NCBI GenBank assembly: GCA_020850715.1
Contig: JADZED010000010.1
Location: 124,001-188,000, forward strand
DNA: 64,000 bases
Direction of reading: 5' to 3'
Source of the DNA: Acidobacteriota bacterium
GTDB lineage: Bacteria; Acidobacteriota; Vicinamibacteria; Vicinamibacterales; CAVVIG01
The notes under the pieces were generated by a model, which worked only from the letters and a program-made list of their open reading frames with translations, did not search any database and was not told the origin of the DNA. The number at the start of each line of letters is the position of its first letter. Position 1 is the first letter of the stretch. The translations under genes were made by a program, and so were the position numbers. Positions 61,164-64,000 of the stretch are shown piece by piece.

Positions 61164-61873
61164 AGCGGCACCACCACATCCGGCCGGTCGGTGATCAGCG
61201 CGTCGACGCCCCAGTCGAGCAGCCGGGCCGCGTCGGGCGCGCGGTCCACGGTCCAGACCTGCACTTTCAGGCCGGCGCGATGGGCGCACGCGATGAAGCG
61301 GGGCGACACGACGCGCGTGCGGCCCGACCACTCGGGCACCTGGAATCCGCCGTAGGGCGCGCGCGGCACGGTCAGTCCGACCCATGCGCGATAGAGCGCC
61401 CAGCGCACCTCTTCGCGCGCGGCGCTCGTCGCGATCCTCGGATCGCGCGCGCGCACGCGCCGCAGGACCAGGCGCCCGAATGATCCCAGGCACACGCGAT
61501 CGACCGCGCCGGCCGCGCGGACCTCGTCGACGACGGCGTCCGCCATGCGCTCGCGGTTCACCTTGATCTCGACGATGGTCGGCACGCGAAAGCCATCCAG
61601 CACCGCCGCCAGCGTCGGCACGCCGGCGCGGCCGAGCTCGTCCGCGGTACGCGCCGCCACGGGCCCGCGCAGCCTCGTCGTCCGATCGAGCGTGGCGTCG
61701 TGGTGCACGACCACGCGCCCGTCGCTCGACAGGTGGACGTCGAGCTCGAGGCCGTCCGCGCCGAGGGCGATGCCGTTCTCGAACGCCGCCATCGTGTTCT
61801 CGGGCGCGAGCGCGCCGCCGCCGCGATGCGCGAAGGCGAGCGGAACACAGGACGCAAAGAACCCCCCGGCCAT
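61145..61873 (-). CDS. glycerophosphodiester phosphodiesterase
   Basis: A 242-residue GDPD-fold enzyme with the catalytic HRGG and APENTMAAF near the start, then LELDVHLSSDGRVVVHHDATLDRTT with metal-binding acids and the second catalytic histidine, and QVWTVD near the end. It hydrolyses glycerophosphodiesters to glycerol 3-phosphate and an alcohol. No clear signal peptide is seen, suggesting a cytoplasmic UgpQ-like role. It is cotranscribed with the downstream dehydratase through a 19-bp overlap. Confidence 0.93.
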   Translation of the reverse strand: MAGGFFASCVPLAFAHRGGGALAPENTMAAFENGIALGADGLELDVHLSSDGRVVVHHDATLDRTTRLRGPVAARTADELGRAGVPTLAAVLDGFRVPTIVEIKVNRERMADAVVDEVRAAGAVDRVCLGSFGRLVLRRVRARDPRIATSAAREEVRWALYRAWVGLTVPRAPYGGFQVPEWSGRTRVVSPRFIACAHRAGLKVQVWTVDRAPDAARLLDWGVDALITDRPDVVVPLCRSRR

Positions 61874-61885
61874 CAGGCGCCAGTA

Positions 61886-61891
61886 TAGAAT
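61886..61891 (+). promoter_or_regulatory. putative -10 box of BchI-like ATPase gene
   Basis: TAGAAT at 61886-61891 (overlapping TATAGA at 61884) ends six nt before the ATG at 61898. No Shine-Dalgarno is present, so the message may be leaderless. Confidence 0.45.
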
Positions 61892-61897
61892 CGCTTC

Positions 61898-63388
61898 ATG
61901 GCGGCCATTGACACCCTCGAAGCCCTTCGCGCGTCCGGTTACCGCCCCCGTCCGGTCAAGCAGGAAATCCGCGACAACCTCATTCGGAAGATCGAAGCCG
62001 GCGCGCCGCTGTTCCCGGGGATCATCGGCTACGACGAGACGGTGATCCCCCAGCTCGTCAACGCCGTGCTGTCGCGCCACAATTTCATCCTGCTCGGCCT
62101 GCGCGGCCAGGCGAAGAGCCGGATCCTCCGCGGGCTGACCGGCCTGCTCGACGAGCGGGTGCCGGTCGTGCCCGGCTGCGAGATCCACGACGACCCGCTG
62201 TGCCCGTTGTGCGCCGCATGCCGCGCGCGCGTCGCGGCCGAAGGCGGCGCGCTGCCCGTCGCCTGGCTGGAGCGCACGGAGCGCTTCGTCGAGAAGCTCG
62301 CCACGCCCGACGTGACGATCGCCGACATGGTCGGCGACATCGATCCGATCAAGGCTGCACAGGCCGGGCTGGCCCTCGGCGACGAGCTGACGATGCACTA
62401 CGGCCTGCTCCCGCGCGCCAACCGCGGCATCTTCGCCGTCAACGAGCTGCCCGATCTGGCCGGCAAGATCCAGGTCGGCCTCTTCAACATCCTCCAGGAG
62501 GGCGACGTCCAGATCAAGGGCTACCCGATCCGGCTCAGGCTCGATCTGTTGATGGTGTTCACGGCAAACCCCGAGGATTACACCGCGCGCGGCAAGATCA
62601 TCACGCCGCTGAAGGATCGGATCGGCTCCGAGATCCGGACGCACTATGCCGCCACGCGCGGCCACGGCATGGCCATCACCCGGCAGGAGGCGTGGACCGA
62701 GCGCGACGGCGGGCGGCGCACGATCGTGCCCGACTACGTCCGCGAGACCATCGAAGAGGTGGCGTTCCAGGCGCGCGCCGATCGAAAGATCGACAGGCGC
62801 TCGGGCGTGAGCCAGCGCTTGCCGATCTCGACGCTCGAGCTCGTCGTCTCCAACGCCGAGCGGCGCGCCTTCGGTGGCGGCGAGCCAATCGTGGTGCCGC
62901 GCGTCACCGACATCTACGCGGCGCTGCCGTCGATCACCGGCAAGTTCGAGCTCGAGTACGAGGGCGAGCTGCGGGGCGCCGAGCAGGTGGCGCGCGACCT
63001 GATTCGGGCAGCGGTGGGATCGGTGTTCGCCGGCCGCTTCGACGGCATCGACACGCGGCCCGTCGTCGAGTGGTTCGATCTGGGCGGTTCGCTGCCGCTG
63101 GCCGATACCACGCCGGCCGACGAGGTCATCGCGCGGACCGCCGGCGTGCAGGGCCTGCGCGAGCTGGCCGAACGCGCCGGCGCCGCGCCGGGCGCCACGG
63201 CGGCCGAAACCGCCTCCGCCATCGACTTCGTGCTCGAGGGCCTGTACGCGCAGAAGAAGATCGGCCGGAGCGAGGACCGCGGCTATTCCGCCGCGGAGAC
63301 GGCGCCCCGCCGCGCGCCGCGCCGCGAAGAGCCGGCGCTCGAAGAAGAGGTCCGGATCCCGTCGGGGAGAAAGAAGTACTACAACTGA
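61898..63388 (+). CDS. BchI/MoxR-like AAA+ ATPase (magnesium chelatase-type)
   Basis: The 496-residue protein has a Walker A of the form GLRGQAKS (67-74), a Walker B/sensor region in [11 protein letters not shown], and the BchI-like [30 protein letters not shown]. An insert after Walker A holds four cysteines (94, 102, 105 and 108, last three as CPLCAAC) that could bind zinc or an Fe-S cluster. The tail after 440 is charged. Such ATPases work with a VWA partner to remodel or insert metal in target proteins; the VWA gene follows 18 nt later. Confidence 0.9.
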   Translation: MAAIDTLEALRASGYRPRPVKQEIRDNLIRKIEAGAPLFPGIIGYDETVIPQLVNAVLSRHNFILLGLRGQAKSRILRGLTGLLDERVPVVPGCEIHDDPLCPLCAACRARVAAEGGALPVAWLERTERFVEKLATPDVTIADMVGDIDPIKAAQAGLALGDELTMHYGLLPRANRGIFAVNELPDLAGKIQVGLFNILQEGDVQIKGYPIRLRLDLLMVFTANPEDYTARGKIITPLKDRIGSEIRTHYAATRGHGMAITRQEAWTERDGGRRTIVPDYVRETIEEVAFQARADRKIDRRSGVSQRLPISTLELVVSNAERRAFGGGEPIVVPRVTDIYAALPSITGKFELEYEGELRGAEQVARDLIRAAVGSVFAGRFDGIDTRPVVEWFDLGGSLPLADTTPADEVIARTAGVQGLRELAERAGAAPGATAAETASAIDFVLEGLYAQKKIGRSEDRGYSAAETAPRRAPRREEPALEEEVRIPSGRKKYYN

Positions 63389-63406
63389 GATTGGGCGCGG
63401 GGACTG

Positions 63407-64000
63407 GTGAAATATCGCTACACGAAGTACACGGGCGACGAGCTCGACGATCTGGATCTGGAGGATCTGGTCGCGAAGCTCTCGGACCTGCTGCTATCGA
63501 GCGGCTTCGGCCACCCCCACGGGATTGACGAGGCGGATCGCACGATGCAGGCGCTCCACGACGCGATTCTCGACGCGCTGTTCAACGGCGGCGTCCTGCC
63601 GGAAGAGACGGTCGAGCGGCTGCTCGGCGACCCGGCCGACGGCGATCCGGAGGACGCCCGGGCGGCGCTCGAGGATCTGATCCGGCAGATCATCGACCGG
63701 ATGGCCGAACAGGGCTACATCACCGTGCCGCCGGACCTCGAGGCCGAGCGGCGGCAGCGGCAGGGTCGCGGCGGCGCGGGGCCGGATCGCCCCGACCTCA
63801 CCTTCGAAGTCACCGACAAGACGCTCGACTTCCTCGGCTACCGCGCGCTCCGCGATCTGCTCGGCTCGCTCGGCAAGAGCAGCTACGGCCGGCACGACAC
63901 CCGCGCGCAGGCAACGGGCGTCGAGACCATCGGCGCCCCCAAGCCGTACGAGTTCGGCGACACGCTCAACCTCGATCCGGCGGCGACGCTGCTGGCCGCG
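63407..64000 (+). CDS. N-terminal part of a VWA-partner protein (truncated by window end)
   Basis: The frame opens with GTG at 63407, 18 nt after the ATPase stop, and stays open to the end (198 residues). It starts VKYRYTKYTGDELDDLDLEDLVAKL and is acidic and helical. The end reads YGRHDTRAQATGVETIG and KPYEFGDTLNLDPAATL, which resembles the region preceding the VWA domain in proteins encoded next to BchI-like ATPases. The VWA domain itself would lie beyond the window. It is probably cotranscribed with the ATPase. Confidence 0.72.
   Translation, partial: MKYRYTKYTGDELDDLDLEDLVAKLSDLLLSSGFGHPHGIDEADRTMQALHDAILDALFNGGVLPEETVERLLGDPADGDPEDARAALEDLIRQIIDRMAEQGYITVPPDLEAERRQRQGRGGAGPDRPDLTFEVTDKTLDFLGYRALRDLLGSLGKSSYGRHDTRAQATGVETIGAPKPYEFGDTLNLDPAATLLAA

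Overview
The window is a compact, gene-dense stretch of chromosome with very high GC. It carries about 57 genes and no tRNA, rRNA, insertion sequence, prophage or CRISPR array. The cell was clearly a diderm: there is a TamA/TamB pair, an OmpA-type protein, several lipoproteins and outer-membrane barrels. Gene content (homodimeric pyruvate dehydrogenase, a DUF885 lipoprotein, a BchI-like ATPase with a VWA partner, a protease/propeller/barrel fusion) and GC fit an Acidobacteriota, most likely of the Vicinamibacteria type. That placement is inference from gene content, not a marker-gene result.

Layout. 1-6263: end of an AI-2E family permease, a DUF885 lipoprotein, 5-hydroxyisourate hydrolase, a eukaryote-like ALG1-type glycosyltransferase and a molybdopterin oxidoreductase. 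6403-14841 (minus): tamB, tamA, an OmpA-family protein and a KGG-repeat stress protein. 15145-18332 (minus): YggX, then an ATP-grasp ligase and a radical SAM protein with a C-terminal CCAEP tail; these last two form a likely two-gene unit. 18384-20701: POT peptide transporter and LigD-type phosphoesterase. 20858-25083: YvcK/CofD protein, then divergently a nucleotidyltransferase-like protein, a TPM protein, LemA and a PH-domain/dihaem cytochrome fusion. 25106-32658: short MscS, a penicillin acylase homologue without its nucleophile motif, DinB, YheT-type hydrolase, DUF72, CusF-SCO copper protein, transglutaminase-like protein and an EEP-family nuclease/phosphatase.

32669-35883 (minus) reads as one stress operon: ECF sigma factor, anti-sigma factor, TlpA thioredoxin, a small protein and a fatty-acid desaturase. 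36207-39386 is a giant metalloprotease/propeller/barrel fusion. A thioesterase and a TPR/aspartic protease follow. Next is a small redox cluster (7Fe ferredoxin, NuoB, NuoI), and then a cupredoxin gene that overlaps a broken sensor kinase fused to the tail of an NtrC-type regulator. 45760-48252 pairs a membrane-less MgtE regulatory module with an Nramp-related transporter whose metal-site motifs are changed in a way that suggests magnesium. After a hydrolase/TetR pair sharing a perfect palindrome come lipA, an exported methyltransferase, an amino-acid permease, a small barrel protein, the aceE-aceF-lpd operon, a family 5 uracil-DNA glycosylase, a threonine dehydratase, a GDPD, and a BchI-like ATPase with the start of a VWA protein cut by the window end.

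Two architectural habits recur. Many genes have a TAnAnT box only 6-12 nt before the start codon and no Shine-Dalgarno sequence, which suggests leaderless or near-leaderless mRNAs; two divergent gene pairs share overlapping boxes. Several genes are followed within 5-13 nt of the stop codon by GC-rich stem-loops without a U tract. The best candidates for something undescribed are the CCAEP radical SAM/ATP-grasp pair, the split MgtE-sensor/Nramp-related transporter pair, the PH-cytochrome fusion and the bacterial ALG1-like enzyme.
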